The notes beneath the pieces were generated by a model. That model was not told the origin of the DNA. It was given only the letters and a program-made list of their open reading frames with translations, and made no database searches. Shown piece after piece: positions 10,871-21,523 of a stretch of DNA of 64,000 bases. Source of the DNA: Litsea cubeba. Lineage: Eukaryota; Streptophyta; Magnoliopsida; Laurales; Lauraceae. A program made the translations under genes and the position numbers. The stretch is from positions 51,266,992 to 51,330,991 of the forward strand of contig CM022949.1 of assembly GCA_012931725.1 (NCBI GenBank), given 5' to 3'. Numbering within the stretch: the first letter of the stretch is position 1; the number at the start of each line of letters is the position of its first letter.

Positions 10871-12745
10871 CTCCTTCATCAGTACCAGTCCTCATAAGGT
10901 TAATTCTTCAACCTTCAAAAGAGTAAACTTTTGTTAGGGAAATGCAGTAACAGAAGAAAACGCAAGATTAGCTCAATTCTAGGAATTCAAGAGTCCTCTG
11001 CCCAGCTTAAATACATTGGAATACCAACTGTCTTTGGCACTCCAAAAAGACATCATTTCCTCCCTCTGATAGACTCTATCAATGCTAGATTGGCATCTTG
11101 GAAAGCAAAGTTCCTCTCTTTTGCTGGCCGCCTGATCCTTATCAAGCATGTGCTCTCTAGTATTCCAATACATCTTGCAGCCACTTTGCCCATCCCAGCT
11201 TCCATCAGTAAAGAGATAGAAAGGATGATGAGGCACTTCCTCTGGTCTGGAAGTGCTAGAGTATCAAATATCAACTATGTCAAGTGTGAAACAGTCTCTC
11301 TTCCTAAGGAGGAAGGTGGCCTGGGTATTAGGAAAATTTCTGAAGTCAATGAGGCGGCCTTCATCAAGTTAGGATGGCAAGCATCTGCTGCTAATTCTCC
11401 TTGGGCCTGCTGTTTTAAGAATTGCTACTTCAAAGATAGCTCAATTTGGAGCCCAGCTAACACCAAGTATGGCTCCTGCAGATGGAAAGAAATCAGCAGA
11501 CTAGCTCCCATAATCCAAAGAGGAAGCCCCTAGATTGTGGGAAATGGCCAGGAAATCAATTTATGGCATAATAATTGGAGTGCAGGAACCCCTTTCTCAG
11601 ACAATTTTCCTCACCTGAATTTTCCTGTAGACCCGCGTCTAGCCTCTCTACCAAGCAGGATAATGGCTCATTCCTTCCAACCTCCCTTCAGACATCTGTA
11701 GCCAGCTCTCCTCAGCCATCTCCCCCCTCTCCCTAACTCTATCAGGAAAAGATATTCCTTCATGGAAAGACTATCCAGATGGACAGCTCTCCGTGAAGGC
11801 AGCCTGGAACCTCATTAGATCTAGAGCCCCCTAAGCTTCATTGGCCTAGTCTCATCTGGAACGGAATCTCCCAACACAAAATCATCAGCTTTGGTTGGCG
11901 TCTGATGAACAACAAAACACCAACTGAGCAACGCCTCAAACGTTTGGGCTACTATCTAGCTTCCAGATGCAACCTCTGCTGTAAAGATGAAGACTCTGCT
12001 GATCACCTCTTATTCTCATGCGATCTAGCAAAATCGCTATGGAGATGGATCCTCTCTGCAGTCAGTTCTCAAACCCCCACTCCTTTCTCTGCTTCTTCAA
12101 TTTGGCTGACTCTCGCCAGAGGGAATGACAAAGAAAGAACCAAATTTATGGCAACAATCTTCCTCAGTGTTTCCCATGCAATATGGAAGACCTGAAATGC
12201 AGCCACCTTTGAAGCGATCAGCTCCCCCCTCGACCAGATCAAGATCCACCTTCAAGAAGACCTCTCCTTCACTCTCTAGAAAATTGTAAAACCTTACAAA
12301 AGCCCACAACTCAGGTCTCTCATCCTCCAATTGGGAATTCCCCATCGGCAGCTCCTTCCAGACTAGGATTTCGGATTTCAGCCTCCTTGAGCTATAGCAA
12401 TTCCTTCGTTGGCTGATCCAGGTTCATTGGTTTGCAATCAGCAGCTTGCTGATCCTCCCTCAGGTATACTTCCTCAGATCAAGGTCCCATCTTTTCTCAG
12501 CAACTAGCTGATCCAGGTTCAATGGTTTGCAATCAGCCCTCAGGTCTAAGCCGCAGCAGCAAGCTGATCCTCCCTCAGCAGGCTCTCTTTTGAGCTCCAT
12601 GTTTTCCTCCCCTTTTCTGGTTGTCATACTTATAAGTCTTCTTTTTGTTTTCTTTTGATGTATTCACCGATTTGGGGGTTCCTTTGAACCCATGTCTCTC
12701 TTTCCCCCTTTTGCAATTCAATTACCCTTAAAGCAAAAAAAAAAA
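10871..12745 (+). mobile_element. 5'-truncated LINE (plant L1-like)
   Basis: The block starts inside the reverse transcriptase and ends with an A12 tail at 12735-12745, as in a target-primed LINE copy truncated at its 5' end. A 12-bp flanking repeat supports the boundaries: AGGCTTGGACCA at 10859-10870 and AGGCTTGGGCCA at 12746-12757, differing at one base. The coding strand is plus. The 3' untranslated part, 12300-12730, includes imperfect repeats of GCTGATCC and AATCAGC. The endonuclease and the polymerase core are absent, so the copy was dead on arrival. Confidence 0.85.
10925..12195 (+). pseudogene. LINE reverse transcriptase C-terminus plus zf-RVT region
   Basis: The open piece 10931-11533 has the conserved region downstream of the polymerase core (YIGIPTVFGTPKRHHFLPLI, SINARLASWKAKFLSFAGR, MRHFLWSG, KEEGGLGIRK). 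Homology continues through shifted frames (11545-11720, NLWHNNWSAGTP) to 11905-12195. There a zf-RVT-type zinc motif is visible: NNKTPTEQRLKRLGY, CNLCCKDEDSADHLLFSCDL. A TAG at 11531-11533 and at least two frameshifts (about 11700 and 11840) break it. The start of similarity coincides with the proposed insertion edge, as expected for 5' truncation. Confidence 0.85.
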
Positions 12746-12757
12746 AGGCTTGGGCCA

Positions 12758-15117
12758 TTTGATATTGAGCATCACCAAAAACTTGCATGTCCAATCTTAG
12801 AAATGGAAACATCAAAACCATCTTGATTGCCAACCCTTTCAGATAAAAGAGGTATAAAATCCCAATGTTGATAAAATAAAATAATCTTTAGGGATTTTGA
12901 CTTGAAGATGAGAAGCAGCTTAGAGAATGAGAGGCTATTCATGTTAACTCAAATGGTCAGAAAAGGATCAAGGAAACTAAATCAAATAGGACTAACTCAA
13001 ATTATCAGAAAAGGATCAAGGAAACTAAATCAAATAGAACTTTATTTTCCTAATTGATGGTGTGTTTTCAAAAGGAAACTAAATCATTGCACTCCACTTT
13101 CTTAATTAACAATCGAAATTGATATAACCTTGTCAAAAAAGAAATTGAGAGGCCGTCAAAATTAAAAGGAAACAAAACTTGTTTCTCACTGCTCTGCATT
13201 GGAAGATGGGGTGACTCTAGTTCTGAGTCTAGAGCCCATGGTGGTTGAAATGAAATTGATTTTATCAATAGAGTTCTATAGTCTTTTCCTTTTTGTGCTT
13301 TTGGTTTGATGCCACTCTTGTGGAGAATTTTTCCTTTACTGGATAGTCTACTCTCTTTCAATTCATTCCATACCTTCAGGAAAAGTTTACTGATATCATG
13401 TGAAATGGCTGATGTTATAATATAGTTCAACAACTCGATCTGGTCTTGACAAGCCTAACTTGGAATAGTACACCACCGTTTCCGGCGAGTTGAACGAGTC
13501 CATCTGAATTTGACGACTTTTCCTTATTTGAAGACTTTTTTTTTTCTTTTATTTAAAAAAAATTCATTTTGGTCCTTTATATTTTCCTCACTCTTATTCG
13601 TTGTTCAAATACTTATCCTTCCTTTTATAGTTCAAATACTTCTTAACCCAAGCTAGCTAGTTGATGCAATTAAATATTTTGTAAATGCAATACATTTTTC
13701 TTTTGCCAAAGTTAATATTAAGAAGAAAAGCAAAATAGTAATTGACTTTTCAAGTGACTATTGTAAGCCCCCCTCAAACGAAAATTCTGGATCCACCATT
13801 GTCTGTTATAGTAAATGACGTCTCTTTCTATAAGCACTTGCAAAATTTCGTTCAAATAGAAATTGCCCCAACATAAAATTGATTAATAAAATACTCAAAA
13901 TTGTCATAATGTTTTGTTCAAGGATCTTTTATAAGCGATCAATTCGGAAGTGGGCCAAAATCCTATTTGAATGAGATTTTGCAAGGATCTAGTTTATTTT
14001 GAGATGTTTAAACTTTTTGCAAGTGGCCCCATTAAACATATCATCTTGAAATTTTCATGTGTCCAAGTCTTAATTACTTGAACTATTTCTCGATAAGGTA
14101 TTCTTGTTCTTCTATGCTCCAAATTGAAGTTGATTGGCCTTACGCTTCAAACGTCTGAGGTGATGAATGAATATTGTTTGCATTTGCACCTTTTATTAGT
14201 TTTATTACTAATTTTCTTGACAGTTTTATATTTTTTGTTAATTTCTTATAGGCTCTGGCTATAGTTAAGCTATCTACAATTGATATATTTTTAGGAAAAA
14301 GATGTTCAAAACCTAGAGGCTAGAAAAACGTCGTTCTCTGATTCTAATACATTATATCATGAGTCACAAAGTTCACGCCTTGCAAAATCTCTAATTAAAA
14401 AAGTCCCAATTGCACCTTTGGATAGAGGCAGTCCGTGGAACCACGTAAATTTGTTGGATTATTTATCGGCTGTGCACTTTGTGTGGGTTTAACTGTTGAT
14501 CGTACGTATTCCGCTTCTCCAAGAGAACAAGTACTAAACCTCACAACAGTTTGGGTCTAAATCAATTGTTGGATGTGGACAAATTTTAATCACACGAGCA
14601 TGGATCACTATCAAATTCAGCATATGAAGATGATAGCTCAGACAGATCAAATGACCCTTGTGCGAATGATGATCATTCAAATATACAATCTGTGATATCT
14701 TATTCCTATACAAATTTATCACTTCTGTATTTTAAATCTAAGAAGTAGAGTTTCATCTATGATTAAATTAATTATAGAATAAAATATAAATGGTTATAAT
14801 AGTTTTTCTTTTTAGTTATTTGATATGAAATTTTTTTAACTTTTTATATAGCAAAGTGAAGTTTTATTTTATTTTATTTTATTTTTTTTGAAAAGAAGTT
14901 GTTTGTCTTTTATTGGAGAAATGACATAATTTTTTTGACTTTTAAAAAAAAAAAATTAAATTAACTTAGCTAGTTAATTGCCAAACGCCTAACGGAAGTT
15001 GGGATTTTAATAGACTGAGTCATCCAAACGATCCTGACTTGCTGTCAACAACGAACGAACGAACGAAAAAGGCCAATTCCACGCCGTCTGTTAACCCAAC
15101 TCCCTGACCCTCGCCGA
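12758..15117. other. AT-rich intergenic region, no gene seen
   Basis: No coding sequence could be supported. A 31-base segment (AACTCAAATGGTCAGAAAAG type) is duplicated in tandem at about 12946-13040. At 13768-13805 the sequence CCCCCCTCAAACGAAAATTC then GGATCCACCATTG resembles the worn end of a hAT-type plant element, but no partner terminus was found. Poly-T, poly-A and TTTTA runs dominate 13500-14960. Confidence 0.4.
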
Positions 15118-15299
15118 CATTCTCTCTCCTCCAACCATCACTGGAAGAAACGCCCCCTTCTTCTTCCTCTCGCCCCATTCAAGCCTCTCTCTCTTTCTCT
15201 CTTTCCTCCTCCTCCTTCTCTCTCTCCCCTTTCTCAGTTGCAGTCTCTCCCATCACCAACCCTTCTGACGATCTGACCCACACCACCGCCCCGCCGGCG
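15118..15299 (+). promoter_or_regulatory. Pyrimidine-rich 5' leader / proximal promoter of the DUF1223 gene
   Basis: Immediately before the ATG at 15300 lies a dense CT tract (CTCTCTCTTTCTCTCTTTCC region, about 15180-15245). Y-patch and CT-rich leaders of this sort are common at plant housekeeping gene starts. No convincing TATA box is seen within 150 bases upstream. GC content rises sharply at about 15100, marking the gene from its AT-rich surroundings. Confidence 0.5.
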
Positions 15300-18200
15300 A
15301 TGGCGCCCCGTCTCTTTTCATGCTTCCGCCGGAGAAAGTCGAACACGTCTCCGGAGAACGCGACGGCGGACCAGGCCTCGGAAGAGCGGCGGAGGGGCGG
15401 ACCCGTGCTGGTGGAGCTATTTTCGTCACAGGGCTGCGCCACCTCGCCAGAGGCAGAGACCCTCCTGTCGCGGCTCGGGAGGGCCGACTTCGAGCTGGAA
15501 GTGCCGGTTATTGTGATGTCGTTCCACGTAGACTACTGGGATCATCTTGGGTGGAAGGACCCGTTCGGATCGAGCATCTGCACCGTTCGTCAGAAGGCCT
15601 ACGTAGAGGCCCTGAAGCTGGACACGCTGTACACGCCGCAGGCGGTGGTGCAGGGTCGAGCCCAATGCATGGGCACTGATCAGGAGAAGATCATCTCAGC
15701 CGTCCGTTCGGCTGATCGGCTCCCGGGGCCGACCTTGCAGGTGGGTCGTGTCATCTCTATTCTCCATATGTTCTTTTTTTATTGAGACCTTTGCAAGTAG
15801 GTTCTATATTTATGTTTGTGTTAACTTTTCATGTCAAAATTCAATTAAGATGCTAAAAATAAAAGATTTTGAGTAGAATAGATCTAATTATTTATTTTAA
15901 TAGGAGTTGGTTCCACTCTAAAATTATTTTTATGATAACTAAATATGATTACATAACCAGCTCCTATGGTTTAAGAGAGCATTTATTTTTTTCGCAGCTT
16001 GAATTAATTTTCAATAGATGGTGCCAGGTGGGTTTGTGAGATGTTGGTCAAATGTTGACCCGCCTTAGGTATTCTGTTGACCTAATTATGCATTCAGTGA
16101 ACGGAAATCATTCATGAAATGCAATAGGTTGAGACATTTATACGTCCATTTTGGGGATACAAGGACCAATATCCATATTGATTTCGTCTATCCCCGATGT
16201 TTGTTTGTACGGTGAAGTAAAATAAAAAAAAATTGAGTACCAAAATTAAGAAGGAAGAAAAACATAGAAAGAGTTAGGAGTAAAAGTACTTCTTTTTTCT
16301 TTCATTTTATGCCTTTTTAAGAGTATCATTTTTTTTATTTTGTGTCTTTTAAAGAGTAACTTTTTTTTTTTATCATTTTGTGCAACTAAAAATATACTTT
16401 TATTATCATGCTTTTACAATCAACTCTCTCCATTTTTTTTTCTTGACTTGGCACTTTATTTTATTTTATTTTACTTTACCTTACAAACAAGCATGCCATT
16501 CATGTAATTAAATTTATGACACGAGAAAGGTAGATGCAAAGGATATTGGGCAGAGACCAAAACCACATTAGACGCTATAGCCAAGAGCATTCGAAAATTA
16601 TTTCTTCATAGGGTGAATGATTAGTGGTCGTTGGCTCAAACTGGTAAGTTGGTTTGGCCCTTCCCATAAAAATTACAAATTATTATTGGGGCTCTTTCGG
16701 CGATCCAATTTGTTATTATTAAGTGGGCCTTTTATGCTTATTTTAACACCTACGTTGTACCTTTTTAGGACTTTTTTGCATAAGGAGAAGATTCTACTCT
16801 CATGGGATTACTCTTAGGGCACGTTTGTGTACATGTAATTTCCATGGAAAGTGGAAATTGCCACATCAGCAAAATCCATGGTAATTGAATTCATAGGAAA
16901 ATAATTTCTGATGGAGTTGGCATTACATGTTTGGTGCAGAAATATTTTCTGCAATGAAATGGAGCTTTTCATGTTTGGTGCACCTATGGTTTCCTCACCT
17001 ATACTACCCAGTTATCAAACACAAACCCTAGTCCTTTTCTTTATTCTTGATCACCATTGTTGCAGAGATCCATTTCCACTGTGGTCATGTGAATTCTCGG
17101 GCATGGATTGCGTCAGAATTGGGAGTGGTTTGGACGGCTGAGATGGGTCAGATTCACTCTCAGACCTTCCCAACTTCCCATTTCCCCTCCAATCGATTGA
17201 CCACCCAGATGTGAATCAAATCACCAAAAGAAGGAAGAGATGCTGAAAGAGACCCTTAGCCATCAAAACCCTATTCAAAACGTCATCTTTGGAGGAATCG
17301 CTTCCATGGAAGCTCACAGCAGAGTAGAACCAGATGATTTCGAGAGGTGGGTCTGCTCTAGAGTGCAGTAATCGGAAGAAAATCGACCTGAAACCCAAGA
17401 AATCTCCAATGCCCTTGGAGAATTCCTGCAAAAAGTGGTCTATGGATTCTTTCAAGAGGGTTTCGTGGTTTTCGCCGAATTGGTGAGGGAGATTTGGAGG
17501 ATTTGGTTGGAGAGGGGATTCGAGAAGAACTCCGTCCATATCAAGAGCTGGAAATCAATCGAAGCCGATGTATGTGCAAGATCAGAGAGAGGGAAACCTT
17601 AGAAGCAAAAAAGAACCATGTCTGCAGAGAGAGAGATGGAGATGGAAGAAGAACCCCTTTTTTCGCCAGAGCTTGTATCCCAGCCGTTTCGATGAATAGT
17701 GTGAGGAAGAGGCGTGGAACAGAGTATATATACTTGGGTCAAGTTTTCTGAGGAAATAGAATTCCCATGCCCCCCCCCATGGGAAGTCTATTTCCATAGT
17801 GAGGAAGGAAAAGGCTGAGCTGGCAATAAAGTATTTCCTAGGAAAAATCCTGCACCAAACATACAGAAAGTAAGTTTTCTGCAGAAAACTGTTTCCATTT
17901 CCATGGAAACGGGCTACACAAACATGCCCTTAGGTACAATAGAAGAGAAATCCTACGCTCTTACCTCAGAAAGTATAGTTACAAGAATGGAATGAGTAAG
18001 CTAGTCCAAATACTAATGCACAACAAAAGTAATCAACCAAACCAAAGAAGGCAGCACAAATTTATTGTGGAAATCCTATATGGGGAGAAAAACCAATTAC
18101 TATTGAACGGTTACAAGATATGCTCACAGCTCTTTTATCATAGTCAATATGTCGACTTAAGGACTGTAGTTCTTCTTGCACAACTCCTCGCTGCCACAAC

Positions 18201-20458
18201 TACACGTCGTACACCGCTCCCCGTGCTTGATCCTCCTTCAATCACCTTGAGAGCCAAGATAAACCAATATTCTACAAAGAAGTAGAAGCTTCAAACCTTT
18301 GAGAGCAAAGCTTCAGCCTAATCTCTCAATTGATTGCTCTAGAGAAAAATTATCTCTCCTTTTGATCTCTCTTGCTCAGAATAATGAAAAAGGTGTTGTT
18401 CAATTTTGGATTGAGGGAAACACTCAATTTATAGCCCAAAATCGTGCCTAAGACTTCTAATAATAATCCACTTAGAATTGTAAACCATCTCAAACTCAAA
18501 TTAGAAGTTCGGCTCAAGCTGAGCTTCGTCTCCCATGCTCTCTATAGGGAGGTCGCTCTCTGGTCCCAGTTCGCTATAGCCCACTAGTTTTCTGGAATTT
18601 GTAGGGGTGTACATGGGCCGGGTTAAGGAGTATCCAAGCTGGCCTGGTTTTTAAATTGTTTGACCCAACTCGGCCCAGGCCTGAATCGGGCTCTAAAGAA
18701 TTGGCCAAGCCTGGCCCGCTTGGAAATGTGTAAGCCCGAGCCCGGCCCAAGATTAATATATAATTAAAAAGAGAGCAAAATCCCGACTTGACAATTAAGG
18801 TGAAAGGCCACTGTTCGAAACCCCCTCTACATTTTACCTATTTAGATTTTTTCAATCGGGCTGGGCTGAGCTTTGGGCTCTCTACAACTGAGTCGAAGCC
18901 TGGCCCATCCATTAAACGTGCTGAAATAAGCAGCTCGAGCCCGGCCCAGTACTAAATCAGAGGTCCCAAGCGCGGCCCAAATCTAGGCCAGCCCAGTCCA
19001 TGAACACCACTAGGAATTTGGCTTGTAATTAACTCCAAAATTTCTCAATCTTCACTTCAATTCCTCAACTACAGTTCATTCTAAATAAATAGAAAATTAC
19101 AATTCAAAGTCCAACCCATGAATTCTTTATTCTTTCCAACAAAGAAGTATGCACCAAACAATTGAACAATGACATATTTGGAAAATAAAAATAATTTTTC
19201 TTGGTTGCGAAATCCTCTTGTTGCACATAACCCATCCTTGGTAGTGCTGAATATGGGCCTATTTAGCTTTCGGTTAAAGATTGGCAACCACCTCATGTCC
19301 TAAACTAAGAATGAAAACTAAAATGAGGCGTAAATAACGAAGTTTTGATTTCTTTTTTGAGCTAGGTGTGAGTGGGTGACCACGGGGTCAAGTCCGGCAG
19401 CCTGGTTAACCACCTCCATGGATGATATCTGGAGGCCCGACTTTTAACACGACCCACTTATTAATGGACGGAAATGTGAATCAACCTAGATTCGTGTTAG
19501 GTCTGTATATCCATTTACAATAAAGTCAGTCAGGTCTTAGGCAGATTCGTAGCCAATTATATATATTTTCATTATTTCTTTTTTAATATTTTTCCACTCT
19601 TGTAAATACTTACTCTTGCATCCAAGCACACTATATAAGTCCCAACCCAATTATATCCTTTTACTCTTGAGATTTTATATTTTCGATATTGATCTCCTAG
19701 TTATTTTTGTGGATGAAAAATGTCTTGCCACTGAGCTGCAAGTAGTTTTTCCCTCCTAGATTAGCAATTTTTTTTTCTTTTCTATCATGAATACTGAGAT
19801 TTTTTTCTCTCAATATGGTAAATACTCCAAACCCACAACACCCTACGGATGTCCCTCGCAATCAACATTACAATCAGCTATTAGTCTTCTAATTGTTTCT
19901 TTGGAAAAGAGGTGTCTCACCACGGAGCTAGGGGGATTCAAAACCTGATGACACTAAATGTCTTCTACTGCTCCTCCAGTGGTTTGACTAAGCGTCAGGA
20001 TCCTTACCATTTAGACATTTTACTCTTTGTTTCGAAACTTTGATACACAAATCATTCTTGAGTTCTGACCATCCGCTGTTGCATTTCTTTCGGAGCAGGC
20101 GACTTTCAAACGTCCCATGCCAGACTCGCTCCATATCTCAGTAACAGGAGCTCTACGCTTCAAGGTCGACAACAAGGGCGCGGACGTGCTGGTTGCCCTG
20201 TGCGAGAATGGGCTGGTGACTGACTGCTCAAAGGGTGAGAATCGGGGTCGTGTCCTCTCCAACGACTTCGTTGTGAGGAAGCTTGAGAAGCTCTGCGTTG
20301 TCAAAGACATCTCTGCTAAGAAACCCATTTCGGGCAATGCTGAATTCCCTCTTTGGGATGGTTTCAATGGAAGCAAGTGCGCCGTCGTCGTCTTTGTTCA
20401 GAACAGCGCCCTTCACGTGTTTGGGTCGCAGCTTTTTCAGTTGCCCGACGATCTGTAA
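15300..20458 (+). CDS. DUF1223-domain protein, thioredoxin-like fold, two exons
   Basis: Exon 1 is 15300-15740 (147 codons, ending GPTLQ at CAG before GTGGGT) and exon 2 is 20099-20458 (119 codons plus TAA, starting after GGAGCAG). Both are phase 0 and join to a 266-residue protein. An Arg-rich N-terminus (MAPRLFSCFRRRKS) leads into the DUF1223 core: VLVELFSSQGCATSPEAE, VIVMSFHVDYWDHLGWKDPF and YTPQAVVQGRAQCMG. Exon 2 adds the beta-rich C-terminal part (HISVTGALRFKVDN, CAVVVFVQNSALHVFGSQLF). The usual second Cys of the bacterial CxxC motif is replaced by Ser. The family is thioredoxin-like; its biochemical role is not established. No frame defect is seen. The 4,358-bp intron holds several transposon insertions. 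This is the only apparently functional host gene in the window. Confidence 0.93.
15741..16813. other. First part of the DUF1223 intron, AT-rich
   Basis: From the GT donor at 15741 to the first transposon insertion the intron is AT-rich with T-runs. No exon, RNA gene or repeat terminus was recognised. Short open frames near 16617-16817 lack any family signature. Confidence 0.5.
16817..17929. mobile_element. PIF/Harbinger-like non-autonomous element in the intron
   Basis: The ends form an inverted repeat: GGGCACGTTTGTGTA at the left and TACACAAACATGCCC at the right, 14 of 15 bases matching. Each is flanked by TTA (16814-16816 and 17930-17932), the 3-bp target duplication typical of PIF/Harbinger. 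Inner inverted segments built on CATGTTTGGTGCA and TTTCTGCA lie just inside both ends. The centre (about 17040-17760) has no transposase; it holds two overlapping open frames of 85-107 codons and a C9 run at 17770. That centre could be filler or captured sequence of unknown origin. Length is 1,113 bp. Confidence 0.8.
17990..19080 (-). repeat. Copia LTR remnant (SIRE-like), reverse orientation
   Basis: The stretch resembles the reverse-strand Copia B LTR found elsewhere in this window (33381-33859 plus 52528-53082). Matching landmarks occur in the same order: GTGGAAATCC followed by GGAGAAAAACCA; TAAGGACTG; CGTACACCG then CCGTGCTTG; a GAAAAAGG block; TTATAGCC or TATATGAGCC; and a TTCGCT-rich tail. 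Exact ends and target duplication were not found, so it may be a worn solo LTR. It is interrupted by a hAT MITE at 18602-19012. Confidence 0.6.
18602..19012. mobile_element. hAT-type MITE, 411 bp
   Basis: The element starts TAGGGGTGTACATGG and ends CCATGAACACCACTA, which pair as imperfect terminal inverted repeats. It is flanked by a perfect 8-bp direct repeat, GGAATTTG, at 18594-18601 and 19013-19020; 8 bp is the hAT target length. The interior is rich in GGGCC / GGCCC blocks and has no coding sequence, as in many hAT-derived plant MITEs. It lies inside the Copia LTR remnant, so it arrived later. Confidence 0.92.
19081..20098. other. Last part of the DUF1223 intron
   Basis: AT-rich sequence continues to a good acceptor (pyrimidine-rich TTGCATTTCTTTCGGAGCAG) at 20098. 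A GC-richer patch at 19370-19470 resembles a worn repeat but no termini were found. No gene is seen. Confidence 0.5.
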
Positions 20459-20833
20459 AGTCATGTGCTTGTCTATAGTAGGATTTGTTTGGGTTGTGGG
20501 AATGGATATATATTGCTTGCTTTCTTTTCTTTCTTTAGACGCTGTTGAGCGAAAGAGGGAGATTGGCATTTTGGGCTCATTCGCTTACTTTATATTGGAT
20601 ACTAGCACCAAACGCCCGGGAAAGTAAAAATGTATTAGAAATTTAAGAATTATTTTAAAATATTATTAAGATAAAATAAGTCTAAAAGAAAGAAATTTTT
20701 TATCCTTGAATATTAGAATCTTTTAACATGTGATGAAAATAAATATAAAATGAGAAGTAAACTTACATAACATAATGCCCTCTTGAATTTAAAGGCATTG
20801 ACCATTATACAAGTATGAATGTGTGTCTATATA

Positions 20834-21202
20834 GGAGCAACTCTCCTAAGCTAAAGTGTGGGTTAAGGTAAGCTCAAGTTTGTGGTGGGGCCCACAGGGC
20901 GACCCACATGGGGGTGGTGATGTGGGGATTTCAAGGACTCCCTGGACCCTTCTCTTTGCAAAAAATTAGTCTCAACCGTGGTTTCTACCATCCCCATCTA
21001 GCCCCAAAAGTTTAATGGTTAACAACCCATTCAGATCGATACACAATCGATCCAACGGTCTAGTAAATCCGGATCTGACCAAAAGCTATTGGACATGTGT
21101 ACAATTTAGGGAGGTTGTGTGTTTGGTCCATTTGGATGGACCAAGGGTGGGCCCCACAAGCATAAGCTTACAGAATTAAATGGAGAGGTATGGTGCCCGG
21201 GC
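20834..21202. mobile_element. Candidate MITE downstream of the DUF1223 gene
   Basis: Inverted segments face each other: GTAAGCTCAAG with GTGGGGCCCAC near 20870-20900, and GTGGGCCCCAC with CATAAGCTTAC near 21150-21172. Outside them, GGAGCAACTCTCC at 20834 pairs loosely with GGAGAGGTATGGTGCCC at 21182. The middle has no open frame. Boundaries and target duplication are not certain, so the exact ends are approximate. Confidence 0.55.
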
Positions 21203-21334
21203 TCAAAAAATATAATGAAATATGTGATTCTTTTATGATATATTATCGGAAAAGAACAAATTTTATAGAAATAAATAAGTAGTTTATATTTATTATATAT
21301 ATAACTTTAATAAAAAAGAAAAAAATAACTTATT

Positions 21335-21523
21335 GGGGTCACATGATGTAACATTCAACGGCTAATTCCTTCAAGGTGTGTCCAATTGGACAGTGAGACC
21401 TTACTGTTGTGTCATTCCGAGGATCCTTTGTGGGGTCACATGATGTAACATCTAAAGATATGCCCATATCCAAATATCTAAAGGTGTGTCCAATTAAATA
21501 TTTGGTCAGTAGGCCCATGTTGA
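21335..21523. repeat. Tandem repeat serving as target of the Copia A insertion
   Basis: GGGGTCACATGATGTAACAT occurs at 21335 and again at 21432, and the related GGGGTCACATGATGTTA at 30233 on the far side of the retrotransposon. Units also share AAGGTGTGTCCAATT and CATTCCGAGGATC / CGTTCCAAAGAGC. With the Copia element and one GTTGA removed, three consecutive units of about 97-119 bp are restored. Confidence 0.8.

Noticed and set aside
13068..13433. 121-codon open frame on the minus strand
   Set aside because: No family resemblance, Lys/Ser/Ile-rich composition expected from AT-rich DNA, and no splice or promoter context.
20228..20569. Long minus-strand and alternative plus-strand frames over exon 2 of the DUF1223 gene
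   Set aside because: They are shadows of a well-supported exon with conserved DUF1223 residues.
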